A DNA stretch of 64,000 nucleotides. Origin: Janthinobacterium lividum. GTDB lineage: Bacteria; Pseudomonadota; Gammaproteobacteria; Burkholderiales; Burkholderiaceae_D. A program made the position numbers and the translations under genes. The stretch is from the NCBI RefSeq assembly GCF_011601275.1, contig NZ_JAAOLY010000001.1, positions 62,001 through 126,000 of the forward strand. The letters run 5' to 3'. The notes beneath the pieces are model-generated. The model was given only the letters and a program-made list of their open reading frames with translations. It was not told where the DNA came from and searched no databases. Below are positions 27,583 through 38,077 of the stretch, in pieces. The first letter of the stretch is position 1, and every line of letters starts with the position of its first letter.

Positions 27583-28773
27583 TTAAGCCAGGATTTTTGC
27601 AACAACACCAGCGCCGACGGTACGGCCGCCTTCGCGGATAGCGAAGCGCAGGCCTTCTTCCATCGCGATCGGGTTGATCAGCTTGACGGTGATCGACACG
27701 TTATCGCCTGGCATGACCATTTCTTTGTCTGCTGGCAACTCGATCGAACCGGTCACGTCCGTCGTACGGAAGTAGAACTGTGGACGATAGTTGTTGAAGA
27801 ATGGCGTATGACGGCCGCCTTCGTCTTTCGACAGAACATAGATCTCGCCGGTGAAGTGGGCGTGCGGCTTGATCGAGCCTGGCTTTGCCAGAACTTGACC
27901 ACGTTGCACGTCTTCACGCTTGGTGCCGCGCAGCAGCAGACCAACGTTGTCGCCAGCTTGACCTTGGTCCAGCAGTTTGCGGAACATTTCCACGCCGGTG
28001 CAAGTCGTTTTGACGGTATCGGTGATACCGACGATTTCGATCTCTTCGCCGACTTTAACAATGCCGCGCTCGATACGACCGGTCACAACGGTACCGCGAC
28101 CCGAGATCGAGAACACGTCTTCTACTGGCATCAGGAAAGCACCGTCAACAGCGCGCTCTGGCGTTGGGATGTAAGCATCCAGCGCATCGGCCAGACGCAG
28201 AACCGCGTCAACGCCCATTTCGCCTTCTTTGCCTTCCAGCGCCATACGTGCCGAACCTTTGATGATTGGCAGGTCGTCGCCTGGGAATTCGTACTTCGAC
28301 AACAGCTCGCGCACTTCCATTTCAACCAGTTCCAGCAGCTCTGCGTCGTCGACCAGGTCGCACTTGTTCAGGAACACGATGATGTATGGAACGCCAACTT
28401 GGCGGGCCAGCAGGATGTGTTCGCGGGTCTGTGGCATTGGGCCGTCAGCTGCGGAGCACACCAGGATCGCGCCGTCCATCTGGGCTGCACCGGTAATCAT
28501 GTTTTTGATGTAATCGGCGTGGCCTGGGCAGTCAACGTGCGCGTAGTGACGCGTTTCCGTTTCGTACTCGACGTGAGCGGTGTTGATCGTGATACCGCGC
28601 GCTTTTTCTTCTGGTGCCGCATCGATCTGGTCGTATGCTTTAGCTTCGCCGCCGAATTTCTTCGACAGAACCGTTGCGATTGCAGCGGTCAGCGTGGTTT
28701 TACCGTGGTCGACGTGGCCGATGGTGCCGACGTTGACGTGCGGCTTGGTCCGTTCGAATTTACCTTTTGCCAT
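27583..28773 (-). CDS. tuf: Translation elongation factor Tu
   Basis: A 396-residue EF-Tu that delivers aminoacyl-tRNA to the ribosome. G-domain motifs are [17 protein letters not shown] and NKCDLVDD; switch 1 carries [14 protein letters not shown]. Domains 2 and 3 are complete to the C-terminal [15 protein letters not shown]. It is 72 bases from fusA. Betaproteobacteria often carry a second copy near the rpoBC cluster, which is not in this window. Confidence 0.98.
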   Translation of the reverse strand: MAKGKFERTKPHVNVGTIGHVDHGKTTLTAAIATVLSKKFGGEAKAYDQIDAAPEEKARGITINTAHVEYETETRHYAHVDCPGHADYIKNMITGAAQMDGAILVCSAADGPMPQTREHILLARQVGVPYIIVFLNKCDLVDDAELLELVEMEVRELLSKYEFPGDDLPIIKGSARMALEGKEGEMGVDAVLRLADALDAYIPTPERAVDGAFLMPVEDVFSISGRGTVVTGRIERGIVKVGEEIEIVGITDTVKTTCTGVEMFRKLLDQGQAGDNVGLLLRGTKREDVQRGQVLAKPGSIKPHAHFTGEIYVLSKDEGGRHTPFFNNYRPQFYFRTTDVTGSIELPADKEMVMPGDNVSITVKLINPIAMEEGLRFAIREGGRTVGAGVVAKILA

Positions 28774-28845
28774 TTTATTCTTCCTTAGAACAATGATTTA
28801 AATGTAGGGACCGGCATTCTCGTGAAAGCCGGCCCGGAACTTCTA

Positions 28846-30951
28846 TTACTTAGCTTTCGAGCTTACGATTGCTTCAGTCACATGCTTAGGTGCTTCAGCA
28901 TAGTGCTTGAATTCCATCGTGTAAGTCGCACGACCTTGGGTCGACGAACGCAACGACGTGGCGTAACCGAACATTTCCGACAGAGGCACTTCGGCCTTGA
29001 TGATCTTGCCGCCACCGCCAGCAATTTCATCCATACCTTGCACCATGCCGCGACGCGACGACAGATCGCCCATCACGGTACCGGCGTAGTCTTCCGGCGT
29101 TTCCACTTCCACGGCCATCATCGGCTCCAGGATGACTGGCGATGCTTTGCGGCAGCCATCTTTGAATGCCATCGAAGCGGCCATGCGGAATGCATTTTCG
29201 TTCGAGTCAACATCATGGTACGAACCGAAGAACAGCGTGACTTTAACGTCAACGACTGGGTAACCAGCCATCACGCCCGAAGTCAGCGTGTCGCGCACAC
29301 CTTTTTCAACTGCAGGGATGTATTCGCGAGGAACGGTACCGCCCTTGATCGCGTCAACGAATTCGAAGCCCTTGCCCGGTTCTTGCGGTTCGATCTTCAG
29401 AACCACGTGACCGTATTGACCACGACCACCCGATTGCTTGACGAATTTGCCTTCCGACTCTTCGCACACTTTACGGATCGTTTCGCGGTAAGCCACTTGT
29501 GGCTTGCCGACGGTGGCTTCAACGTTGAATTCGCGCTTCATGCGGTCAACGATGATGTCCAGATGCAACTCGCCCATACCGGCGATGATGGTCTGGCCCG
29601 ATTCTTCATCGGTACGCACGCGGAACGATGGATCTTCTGCTGCCAGACGGTTCAGCGCCAGGCCCATTTTTTCCTGGTCGGCCTTGGTTTTTGGCTCGAC
29701 TGCCTGCGAAATCACTGGCTCAGGGAAGACCATGCGTTCCAGAACGACGCTGGCTTTTTCGTCGCAAAGCGTATCGCCGGTGGTGGTGTCTTTCAGACCC
29801 ACAACGGCGGCGATGTCGCCAGCGCGCATTTCCTTGATTTCTTCGCGTTCGTTCGCTTGCATCTGCACGATACGGCCGATACGCTCTTTCTTCTGCTTCA
29901 CGGAGTTCAACACCGAGTCGCCCGAATTCAGGGTACCCGAGTAGCAACGGATGAAGCACAACTGACCGACGAACGGATCGGTTGCGATCTTGAACGCCAA
30001 TGCCGAGAATTTCTCATTGTCGTCAGCTGCGCGCTCGACTGGCTGCTCGTCCTCGTCCAGACCTGGTACAGGTGGAATGTCGATTGGCGATGGCAGGTAC
30101 TCGATGACCGCGTCCAACATGGCTTGTACGCCCTTGTTTTTAAAGGCGGTACCGCACAACATTGGAACGATTTCGCTGGCGATGGTACGCTGACGCAGAG
30201 CAGCCTTGATCTCGGCTTCCGACAGGTCGCCTTCTTCCAGGTACTTGTTCATCAGGTCTTCCGACGCTTCAGCAGCGGCTTCAACCATGTTTTCGCGCCA
30301 CTTGGCAGCATCAGCGGCCAGGTGTGCAGGAATGTCGCCGTATTCGAACTTCATGCCTTGCGAAGCGTCGTCCCAGATAACCGCTTTCATCTTGACCAGA
30401 TCGATAACACCGGTGAAGACGTCTTCAGCGCCGATAGGCATCTGAATAGGTACTGGATTGGCTTTCAGACGCGAACGCATCTGATCGTAGACCTTGAAGA
30501 AGTTGGCGCCGGTACGGTCCATCTTGTTCACGAAGGCCAGACGTGGCACTTTGTACTTGTTAGCCTGACGCCATACCGTTTCCGATTGTGGCTGCACGCC
30601 GCCGACTGCACAGTAAACCATGCAGGCGCCATCCAACACGCGCATCGAACGTTCCACTTCAATGGTGAAGTCAACGTGGCCTGGGGTGTCGATGATGTTG
30701 ATGTGGTGAGCTGGGAAGTTGTTTGCCATGCCTTTCCAGAAGCACGTAACAGCAGCCGAGGTAATCGTGATACCGCGCTCTTGCTCTTGTGCCATCCAGT
30801 CGGTGGTGGCAGCGCCATCATGGACTTCGCCCAGCTTGTGGTTCACGCCTGTGTAGAACAGGACGCGCTCGGTCGTGGTCGTCTTACCTGCATCGATGTG
30901 AGCGGAGATACCGATATTACGATAGCGCTCAATGGGGGTCTTGCGGGCCAT
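28846..30951 (-). CDS. fusA: Translation elongation factor G
   Basis: A 701-residue EF-G that drives translocation and, with RRF, ribosome recycling. Motifs: [26 protein letters not shown] and FVNKMDRTG in the G domain, [10 protein letters not shown] in domain IV and the C-terminal [16 protein letters not shown]. The start at 30951 ([14 protein letters not shown]) is standard; the longer in-frame extension is not part of EF-G. It lies 107 bases after rpsG, in str order. Confidence 0.98.
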   Translation of the reverse strand: MARKTPIERYRNIGISAHIDAGKTTTTERVLFYTGVNHKLGEVHDGAATTDWMAQEQERGITITSAAVTCFWKGMANNFPAHHINIIDTPGHVDFTIEVERSMRVLDGACMVYCAVGGVQPQSETVWRQANKYKVPRLAFVNKMDRTGANFFKVYDQMRSRLKANPVPIQMPIGAEDVFTGVIDLVKMKAVIWDDASQGMKFEYGDIPAHLAADAAKWRENMVEAAAEASEDLMNKYLEEGDLSEAEIKAALRQRTIASEIVPMLCGTAFKNKGVQAMLDAVIEYLPSPIDIPPVPGLDEDEQPVERAADDNEKFSALAFKIATDPFVGQLCFIRCYSGTLNSGDSVLNSVKQKKERIGRIVQMQANEREEIKEMRAGDIAAVVGLKDTTTGDTLCDEKASVVLERMVFPEPVISQAVEPKTKADQEKMGLALNRLAAEDPSFRVRTDEESGQTIIAGMGELHLDIIVDRMKREFNVEATVGKPQVAYRETIRKVCEESEGKFVKQSGGRGQYGHVVLKIEPQEPGKGFEFVDAIKGGTVPREYIPAVEKGVRDTLTSGVMAGYPVVDVKVTLFFGSYHDVDSNENAFRMAASMAFKDGCRKASPVILEPMMAVEVETPEDYAGTVMGDLSSRRGMVQGMDEIAGGGGKIIKAEVPLSEMFGYATSLRSSTQGRATYTMEFKHYAEAPKHVTEAIVSSKAK

Positions 30952-31058
30952 AATTAATCCTAAATGAATGGACAAAACCGAGCAGCATTTTTTTGCAAAA
31001 ATGAGCCCGGCCTCGAACAACAGATGCTTGACAGCCGCCTTGCGGTAGCTGCTTTATA

Positions 31059-31529
31059 TTAGAAGCGGAAATGCGAGAACGCTTTGTTCGCTTCAGCCAT
31101 ACGATGGACTTCGTCGCGTTTTTTCATCGCGCCGCCGCGGCTTTCAGCCGCTTCCATCAGCTCACCGCCGAGGCGTTGTGGCATCGATTTTTCGCTGCGC
31201 TTGTTAGCAGCTTCACGCAACCAACGCATGGACAGAGCCATACGACGGACTGGGCGAACTTCGACCGGCACCTGGTAGTTTGCACCACCGACGCGACGGG
31301 ATTTCACCTCAACCAGCGGCTTGGCGTTGTTGATTGCGGTAGCAAAAACTTCGAGCGGATCTTTGCCCGATTTTGCTGCGATGTGCTCGAAAGCACCGTA
31401 GATGATGTTTTCTGCAACCGATTTCTTACCGGACAGCATCAGCACGTTTACAAATTTAGCGACATCAGTGTTGCCGAATTTTGGATCTGGCAAAATTTCG
31501 CGCTTGGGTACTTCACGACGACGTGGCAT
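31059..31529 (-). CDS. rpsG: 30S ribosomal protein S7
   Basis: A 156-residue S7 ([18 protein letters not shown]), with [19 protein letters not shown] intact. S7 nucleates the head domain of the small subunit, and in E. coli represses the str operon by binding the rpsL-rpsG junction. The gap to rpsL here is 152 bases, wide enough for such a structure. The start at 31529 follows GGAATTG. Confidence 0.97.
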   Translation of the reverse strand: MPRRREVPKREILPDPKFGNTDVAKFVNVLMLSGKKSVAENIIYGAFEHIAAKSGKDPLEVFATAINNAKPLVEVKSRRVGGANYQVPVEVRPVRRMALSMRWLREAANKRSEKSMPQRLGGELMEAAESRGGAMKKRDEVHRMAEANKAFSHFRF

Positions 31530-31681
31530 ATCAATTCCTTTCAATCTTCAGTTGAGCGCGCGTTCTTCGCACACTCGCGGACGACCATCATAGTCTTCCA
31601 CTTACTCGACCAGATGCGGTCGACTACATTCACTTAGCTAGTTGCCACTGAGCGAAACTTGGGTTTGCTGCGTACAACTTA

Positions 31682-32065
31682 TTACTTCTTGCCAGCTTTA
31701 GCGCGCTTGGTACCGTACTTCGAACGCGATTGCTTACGGTCTTTAACGCCTTGGGTATCCAGAGCACCGCGAACCATGTGGTAACGCACACCCGGCAAAT
31801 CCTTGACGCGGCCGCCGCGCAACAGCACAACACTATGCTCTTGCAGGTTATGGCCTTCACCGCCAATGTACGAAATGACTTCGAAACCATTGGTCAGGCG
31901 AACTTTAGCGACTTTACGCAGAGCCGAGTTAGGCTTCTTTGGAGTCGTGGTGTAAACACGTGTGCAGACGCCACGTTTTTGCGGGCTGTTTTCCAGCGCC
32001 GGCGATTTGCTCTTCACGGTCAAAGCGACGCGTGGATTGCGAATCAATTGATTGATGGTTGGCAT
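31682..32065 (-). CDS. rpsL: 30S ribosomal protein S12
   Basis: A 127-residue S12, the accuracy protein at the decoding centre. Lys43 (in TPKKPNS) and Lys88 (in GGRVKDLPG) are the wild-type residues at the positions where streptomycin-resistance changes arise, so the allele reads as streptomycin-sensitive. It is the first gene of the str operon, with a promoter at 32244-32272. Confidence 0.97.
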   Translation of the reverse strand: MPTINQLIRNPRVALTVKSKSPALENSPQKRGVCTRVYTTTPKKPNSALRKVAKVRLTNGFEVISYIGGEGHNLQEHSVVLLRGGRVKDLPGVRYHMVRGALDTQGVKDRKQSRSKYGTKRAKAGKK

Positions 32066-32100
32066 CGTTATAAATCCAACAAAAAACTACGATTAATAAC

Positions 32101-32117
32101 CCGGGCAAGATGCCCGG
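32101..32117 (-). promoter_or_regulatory. Hairpin in the rpsL leader
   Basis: CCGGGCA (32101-32107) and TGCCCGG (32111-32117) form a perfect 7-bp stem with a 3-base loop. It lies about 35 bases before the rpsL start and is followed on the minus strand by GTTATTAATC. It could be a leader structure; there is no strong T-run. Confidence 0.4.
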
Positions 32118-32243
32118 CGACTAAAACCTCGTCCCACTTTCATCTACTGCGCACCGGAGGCGCCCGCAGCCACTCGATGAGGAGCGGCCATGAAATGCCA
32201 AGTAATACGTAAACGATGAGCAGAATAAAATCGAGAACTCGCT

Positions 32244-32272
32244 AGTTTAGACCTTGTGTTACAGGGGGTCAA
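32244..32272 (-). promoter_or_regulatory. Sigma-70 promoter for the str operon
   Basis: On the minus strand TTGACC (32272-32267) and TAAACT (32249-32244) are separated by 17 bases. The predicted leader to rpsL is about 170 nt and includes the hairpin at 32101-32117. The remainder of the 424-base gap 32066-32489 should also hold the promoter of the divergent 32490 gene, which I could not place. Confidence 0.6.
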
Positions 32273-32489
32273 TCAGTTTACCGCTTTTTGCTATAAAAAA
32301 AGGCAAAAAAGAGGCACTTTTGTAGCATTTTGACTAATCTTTGGCTGCGGCGGGCGGGCGCTGACATCCGGCGGCAATTGATGATTTGGCATTCTTTCTC
32401 TGTGGCCAAGCATCTGAGGGACGCATTCTTGTATGACCGCAAGACAACAAAAGGACTGATAATAGCGGACATTTTTCGCTGCCTCCCTT

Positions 32490-34415
32490 ATGCGCTCCTT
32501 GCTTCGCCCCGCCAATCTGTTCCTGCTCCTGACGTATGCCCTGCTGACGGCCGTGCCCTTCATCCCCGCGCTGCTGGGGCGGGCGCTCGAGCATCCGTGG
32601 CAGATGCTCACGTTCGAGCTGCTGGCCTGGCTGGCCGTCTGGAGCATCTTCAAGCGCCCCGCCTACTTCCACTGGCTGCTGGCGCCCGCCTTCCTCGCCC
32701 TGCCGACGGAAATCTACCTGTTCATCTTCTATGGCCAGGGCATTTCCACGCACCACCTGGGCATCATCTTCGAAACCAGCCCCAAGGAAGCGATGGAATT
32801 CCTCGGGCAGAAAGTATGGCTGATGGGCGCCGTCATGCTGGGCGTGATCGCCTGGTGCGTCCTGAGCTGGTTTGCGGCCGCGCGCACGCGCGACCTCGAC
32901 TGGCGCGGCAAGACGCGCCCGGCCGCCTTCGTGCTGCTGATCCTGCTGGGTGGCTTCTGGTGGTATGGCTACGAATTCGGTTTCGATGCAAAGGCCGTGC
33001 ACAGCGCCGCCGCGTCCGCCAAGGCCAGCAAGCCGGCGGCCAGCGGCAAGGCGGGCGCTTCCGGCTTCGGCGACGCCAGCTCGGCCGACGACGAAACGGC
33101 CGAGGAAGACGAGGAAAGCAGCAAGCCGGAGGACGCCAGCATCGCCGGCGCCGACGAGACGGGCTTGGGCTGGCCCAGCCTGCCCCACTGGGCGCGCCTG
33201 CCTTACGCCTTCGATACCGTCAGCAATTCCTGGCCCTTCGGCCTGGCCGCGCGCGGCTTCGATTTCTACAAGGAACGTCGGTACCTGGCCGAGCTGGGAC
33301 AGAAAAGCAGCACCTTCCGTTTCGGCGCGCACCAGCAACAGCCCGATACCAACCCGGAAGTGGTGGTCATGGTGATCGGCGAATCGTCGCGCTACGACCG
33401 CTGGAGCCTGAACGGCTACGAACGCGACACCAATCCCCTGCTGAAGCAGGAAGCCAACCTGGTGCCGCTGGCCGACGTCATCACGGCCGTTTCCGCCACG
33501 CGCCTGTCCGTGCCCGTCATCATTTCGCGCAAGCCGGCCACGCAAAGCCTCAAGGATGGCTTCTCGGAAAAATCCTTCCTCACCGCTTACAAGGAAGCGG
33601 GCTTCAAGACCTACTGGCTGTCGAACCAGATCTCGTTCGGCCAGTTCGACACGCCCGTGTCCGTATTCGCCAAGGAAGCGGACGTGGTGCAATTCCTGAA
33701 CCTGGGCGGTTTTACCAACAGTTCGAACTTCGACCAGATTTTGTTCGATCCGTTCAAGAACGCGCTGGCCGACCCGGCGCCAAAAAAACTCATCGTGCTG
33801 CACACCCTGGGCAGCCACTGGAACTACAGCCAGCGCTATCCGAAGGCCTTCGACAAGTGGCACCCGTCGCTGTTCGGCGTCGACAAGCCCGTCTACACGG
33901 ACACGGCCATCAAGCCGCAGCTGAACAACAGCTATGACAGCTCCATCCTGTACACGGACTGGTTCCTGTCGAACGTGATCGGCATGCTGAAGGACGATGG
34001 CCAGCGCACTGCCCTGCGCAGCTCGCTCGTCTATGTGGCCGACCACGGCCAGACCCTGTACGACGGCACCTGCCGCCTGGCCTTCCATGGCCACAACACG
34101 CAGTTCGAATTCCACGTGCCCGCCTTCGTCTGGTATTCGCCACAATTCCAGCAGCACTATCCGGACAAGGTGACGCAGCTGCGGCGCCATCAGAAGGCGC
34201 GATTGTCGACGGAAAACATGTTCCATACGCTGCTCGACCTGGGCGACATCCGCTTTGCCGGCGAGCAGCCCGAATGGAGCATCGCCAGCCCCCGCTTCAA
34301 GCAGCACAAGCGCTATGTCGACAGCTATGGCTGGACCAACTACGACAACGCCATCATCCGCGGCGATTGCCGTGAAGTGATCGACAAGAGCACGCCGGAA
34401 AAGCAGGACAAGTAA
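32490..34415 (+). CDS. Phosphoethanolamine-transferase-like membrane enzyme (sulfatase fold)
   Basis: A 641-residue protein. Four to five N-terminal membrane helices (to about residue 160) precede a periplasmic alkaline-phosphatase/sulfatase-fold domain from about 280. Motifs are VMVIGESSRYDRW (res. 294-304, nucleophile region; Ser instead of the usual Thr), LHTLGSHWNYSQRYP and VADHGQTLYDG, which match the EptA/CptA/OpgE group. These enzymes transfer phosphoethanolamine to lipid A, core sugar or glucan; which one cannot be told. Between the domains lies an unusual 55-residue Ala/Ser/Glu/Asp-rich linker (about 170-225). No clear ribosome binding site precedes the ATG. Confidence 0.82.
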   Translation: MRSLLRPANLFLLLTYALLTAVPFIPALLGRALEHPWQMLTFELLAWLAVWSIFKRPAYFHWLLAPAFLALPTEIYLFIFYGQGISTHHLGIIFETSPKEAMEFLGQKVWLMGAVMLGVIAWCVLSWFAAARTRDLDWRGKTRPAAFVLLILLGGFWWYGYEFGFDAKAVHSAAASAKASKPAASGKAGASGFGDASSADDETAEEDEESSKPEDASIAGADETGLGWPSLPHWARLPYAFDTVSNSWPFGLAARGFDFYKERRYLAELGQKSSTFRFGAHQQQPDTNPEVVVMVIGESSRYDRWSLNGYERDTNPLLKQEANLVPLADVITAVSATRLSVPVIISRKPATQSLKDGFSEKSFLTAYKEAGFKTYWLSNQISFGQFDTPVSVFAKEADVVQFLNLGGFTNSSNFDQILFDPFKNALADPAPKKLIVLHTLGSHWNYSQRYPKAFDKWHPSLFGVDKPVYTDTAIKPQLNNSYDSSILYTDWFLSNVIGMLKDDGQRTALRSSLVYVADHGQTLYDGTCRLAFHGHNTQFEFHVPAFVWYSPQFQQHYPDKVTQLRRHQKARLSTENMFHTLLDLGDIRFAGEQPEWSIASPRFKQHKRYVDSYGWTNYDNAIIRGDCREVIDKSTPEKQDK

Positions 34416-34424
34416 GGGCGGCCA

Positions 34425-34610
34425 TCAAGCCCGCTCCGGCACTCCCGCGCAATCGGCCGGCTGCGCCATGTACGTGCTGAGCCAGTCGAAGACGCGCCCC
34501 GCCTTGTCCGCGATACCGGCGTCAAAACCGCGCTGCGCCAGCAGTGCGATGCCATTCGTTGCCTGCAGCATGCCGGGCGCGCGCGGACACCGCCTGGACA
34601 GCGCGGACAT
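34425..34610 (-). pseudogene. Possible remnant of a coding sequence
   Basis: A 61-codon minus-strand frame in an otherwise gene-free gap. From about residue 14 it reads like real protein (MLQATNGIALLAQRGFDAG, then VFDWLSTYM) with GC-rich third positions, but the first part is low quality and the length is too short for a domain. I do not recognise the family. It could be a decayed fragment or chance. Confidence 0.2.
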
Positions 34611-34618
34611 GGCGGACA
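34583..34618 (+). promoter_or_regulatory. Phased GGACA repeats upstream of the sigma-54 promoter
   Basis: GGACA occurs four times, at 34585, 34596, 34605 and 34614, about 50-80 bases upstream of the -24 element. The first copy is part of the palindrome GCGGACACCGC (34583-34593). Spacing near one helical turn suggests a bound protein, and the position fits an enhancer for the activator encoded at 39345. This is inference. Confidence 0.35.
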
Positions 34619-34664
34619 GCCGGACGCCCGGATTTTTCCCCAGTCAAATCAACGGTTTAATAAC

Positions 34665-34680
34665 TGGCATGGATCGTGCA
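34665..34680 (+). promoter_or_regulatory. Sigma-54 (-24/-12) promoter of the ABC export unit
   Basis: TGGCATGGATCGTGCA matches the sigma-54 consensus TGGCACG-N4-TTGCA with two mismatches. The invariant GG (34666-34667) and GC (34678-34679) are exactly 12 bases apart. The predicted transcript starts near 34691, about 20 bases before the adaptor start. An NtrC-type activator is encoded further down the same gene run. Confidence 0.7.
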
Positions 34681-34711
34681 TTGGAACAGCCATTCTCCAC
34701 GAGACCTGACC

Positions 34712-35977
34712 ATGATCCGCGATACCTCTTCCCAAGACGCCGTATTGTCCGCCCCGCCGGGCCAGCGCTACAAGCAACGCGCCTTGCTGCTGGCCGGCGC
34801 CGTCATCGTCATCGGCGGCGCCGTCGCCGTGTTTGCCGGCTGGCGCAACAGCGAGCATTCCGTCAATGCCAGCCGTTTGCGCATCGCCGAGGTCACGCGC
34901 GGCACCCTGATACGCGACGCGGCCGTCACGGGCCGCGTGGTGGCTGCCATCAGCCCCACCTTGTATTCGACCACGGTAGCCACCGTCACGCTGAAAGCCA
35001 AAGCGGGCGACACGGTGAAAAAGGGCGACATCCTGGCCGTGCTGGAGTCGCCGGACCTGTCCGATGCGCTGAAACGTGAGCAGTCCAGCGTGCAGCAGCT
35101 GGAAGCGGAAGTGGCGCGCCAGCAGATCCTGGCCAAGAAGCAGAAACTGCTGGCGCGGCGCGAAGCCGATACGGCCGAGATCGAGCGCCTATCCGCGCAG
35201 CGCACGCTCGAACGCTATGAAAGCGTGGCGCAGGTAGGCATCATCGCCAAGATCGATTACCAGAAGGCGAAAGATGCGCTCAATTCCGCCGATATCCGCA
35301 GCAAGCACGCCTCGCAGGCGGCGGGCCTGGAAAGCGAAGACGTGACCCTGGCGCTCAAGACCAAGGTCAACGAGCTGGAACGCCAGCGCCTCGTCCGCGA
35401 CAACGCCCAGCGCAGAGTCGATGAACTGACCGTGCGTGCGCCCGTCAACGGCTTCATCGGCACCCTGTCGGTGGCCAACCGCAGCGTGGTGCAAGCCAAC
35501 ACGGCGTTGATGACCCTGGTCGACCTGTCGCAGCTGGAAGTCGAGCTCGAGGTGCCGGAAACGTATGTCGCCGACATCGGCCTGGGCATGCGCGCGGAAA
35601 TCGAAACAGGCGCCATCCGGGCGACCGGCAAGCTGTCGGCGCTGTCGCCCGAAGTGGTGAAAAACCAGGTGCTGGCGCGCGTGCGTTTCAACGGCGAGCA
35701 GCCGGCCGGCCTGCGCCAGAACCAGCGCGTGGCGGCGCGCCTGCTGATCGATGAAAAACCGAATGTGCTGATGCTGGCGCGCGGCTCCTTCGTCGAGGCC
35801 GAAGGCGGCCGTTTCGCCTACGTCGTGCGCGACGGCGTGGCGATGCGCACGCCGATCAAGCTGGGTGCGACCAGCGTCTCGTCGGTGGAAATCCTCGACG
35901 GCTTGAAGCTGGGCGACAAGGTCGTCGTCGCCGGCACGGAAAACTTCGAGAACGCCGCCCGCGTCTCGCTCAACTAA
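34712..35977 (+). CDS. Periplasmic adaptor (HlyD/MacA type) of an ABC exporter
   Basis: A 421-residue membrane-fusion protein. One N-terminal helix (about res. 25-45) anchors it; then a lipoyl half-motif, a long coiled coil (about 115-240) made of charged heptads, the second lipoyl half with LTVRAPVNGFIGTL, and beta-barrel domains. It would link the inner-membrane permeases to an outer-membrane channel, which is not encoded nearby. The start at 34712 (MIRDTSSQ) is chosen because a longer in-frame start at 34676 would fall inside the sigma-54 promoter. Confidence 0.9.
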   Translation: MIRDTSSQDAVLSAPPGQRYKQRALLLAGAVIVIGGAVAVFAGWRNSEHSVNASRLRIAEVTRGTLIRDAAVTGRVVAAISPTLYSTTVATVTLKAKAGDTVKKGDILAVLESPDLSDALKREQSSVQQLEAEVARQQILAKKQKLLARREADTAEIERLSAQRTLERYESVAQVGIIAKIDYQKAKDALNSADIRSKHASQAAGLESEDVTLALKTKVNELERQRLVRDNAQRRVDELTVRAPVNGFIGTLSVANRSVVQANTALMTLVDLSQLEVELEVPETYVADIGLGMRAEIETGAIRATGKLSALSPEVVKNQVLARVRFNGEQPAGLRQNQRVAARLLIDEKPNVLMLARGSFVEAEGGRFAYVVRDGVAMRTPIKLGATSVSSVEILDGLKLGDKVVVAGTENFENAARVSLN

Positions 35978-36004
35978 CGCCACTCATCCAACCAGGAGCC
36001 CTCC

Positions 36005-36718
<714 letters not shown>

Positions 36719-36726
36719 GAGCCGCC

Positions 36727-38049
36727 ATGTTCCAATACTATTTCAAGCTGGGCCTGCGCAACCTGCGCCGCAATCCCGCCCTGACGGCGCTGATGGTGCT
36801 GACCCTGGCCGTCGGCGTGGCGGCCAGCGTGGCCACCGTCACCATCCTGCACGCCATGTCGGGCGACCCGCTGCCGCACAAGAGCGACCGCCTGTTCGTG
36901 CCGATGATCGACGTCATCCCCGTAAAAGGTTATGTGCCGGGCGCCAAGCCCTCCTTCGGCCAGTCGCAGCTGGCCTATACCGACGCGAAGAATTTCATGG
37001 CCAGCAACATGGGCGTGCGCCGCACCGTCATGTACGGCGTGGCAGGCCCGGTCGAGCCGGCACGCACGGATATCGGCGCCTTCCAGGCCCAGGGCCTGGC
37101 GCCCACGCGCGATTTTTTCGCCATGTTCGAAGTCCCTTTCCTGCATGGCCAGCCATGGAGCGAAGCCGATGACGCCAGCGGCGCCGACGTGATCGTGCTG
37201 AGCCGCTCGCTGGCGGAAAAACTGCTGGGGACGGCCAATCCCGTGGGCCGGCGCGTGACGGTGCTGGGACAGCCATATCTGGTCAGCGGCGTGCTCGATC
37301 ACTGGGATCCCGTGCCGCGCATACACCGCATCATCGGCAGCAAGGGCGCCTTTGGCACGGAAGATGAATTCTTCATTCCGTTTGCCAGCGCCATCCGCCA
37401 TGAAACGCGGCATGACGGCGGCATGGCTTGCAGCGGCGTCGAACGCGGCCCCGGCTTCCAGGGCAGCCTGGCGTCGGACTGCACCTGGCTGCAGTTCTGG
37501 TTCGAGATGGAAAGCGCCGGCCAGCGTGGCGAGCTGCAGGCATATCTCGACAGCTATGCTGCCGAGCAGCGCAAGCTGGGCCGCATGCCGCGTCACGCGC
37601 CCAACGCGCTGTACAACGTCAAGGAATGGATGGTTTTCCTGAACGTGGTCGACAACGATAACAAGCTGGCGGCCTGGCTGGCCTTCGGCTTCCTGCTGCT
37701 ATGCCTGGTCAATACCATCGGCCTGCTGCTGGCGAAGTTTTCCGTACGCGCCAGCGAGGTGGGCATCCGCCGTGCGCTGGGCGCCACGCGGCGCGACATC
37801 TTCCGCCAGTTCCTGATCGAGACAGGCGTCATCGGCCTGGCCGGCGGCGTGCTGGGCCTGTTGCTGGCCTATGCCGCGCTGGCCATCGTGCGTTCGCAAT
37901 CGAAGGAACTGGGCACGGTAGCGCACATGGATGTCCCGATGCTGCTGCTGACGTTTGCCGTCTCCTTGCTGGCCGCCCTGCTGGCGGGTTTGCTGCCCAC
38001 CTGGCGCGCTTGCCAGGTGACGCCGGCGATGCAGCTCAAATCCCAATGA
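36727..38049 (+). CDS. FtsX/MacB-type ABC permease, first of a pair
   Basis: A 440-residue permease. Helix 1 at about 15-40, a large periplasmic MacB-PCD-like domain (about 45-300), then three helices in the last 130 residues. SVRASEVGIRRALGATRRDIFRQFLIE is the cytoplasmic coupling segment typical of this family (R-R-A-L-G-A). GAGCC before the start serves as a weak ribosome binding site. It is closest in style to permeases of MacB-like exporters but without a fused ATPase. Confidence 0.92.
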   Translation: MFQYYFKLGLRNLRRNPALTALMVLTLAVGVAASVATVTILHAMSGDPLPHKSDRLFVPMIDVIPVKGYVPGAKPSFGQSQLAYTDAKNFMASNMGVRRTVMYGVAGPVEPARTDIGAFQAQGLAPTRDFFAMFEVPFLHGQPWSEADDASGADVIVLSRSLAEKLLGTANPVGRRVTVLGQPYLVSGVLDHWDPVPRIHRIIGSKGAFGTEDEFFIPFASAIRHETRHDGGMACSGVERGPGFQGSLASDCTWLQFWFEMESAGQRGELQAYLDSYAAEQRKLGRMPRHAPNALYNVKEWMVFLNVVDNDNKLAAWLAFGFLLLCLVNTIGLLLAKFSVRASEVGIRRALGATRRDIFRQFLIETGVIGLAGGVLGLLLAYAALAIVRSQSKELGTVAHMDVPMLLLTFAVSLLAALLAGLLPTWRACQVTPAMQLKSQ

Positions 38050-38077
38050 CATTCACCGTACCGCAATGAGGTTCAAC

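Noticed and set aside
28822-30957. 711-codon plus-strand open frame opposite fusA
   Set aside because: fusA is certain on the other strand, and the antisense translation shows no protein family features.
34676-34711. Longer start for the adaptor gene
   Set aside because: The ATG at 34676 lies inside the -24/-12 promoter and would not be transcribed from it.
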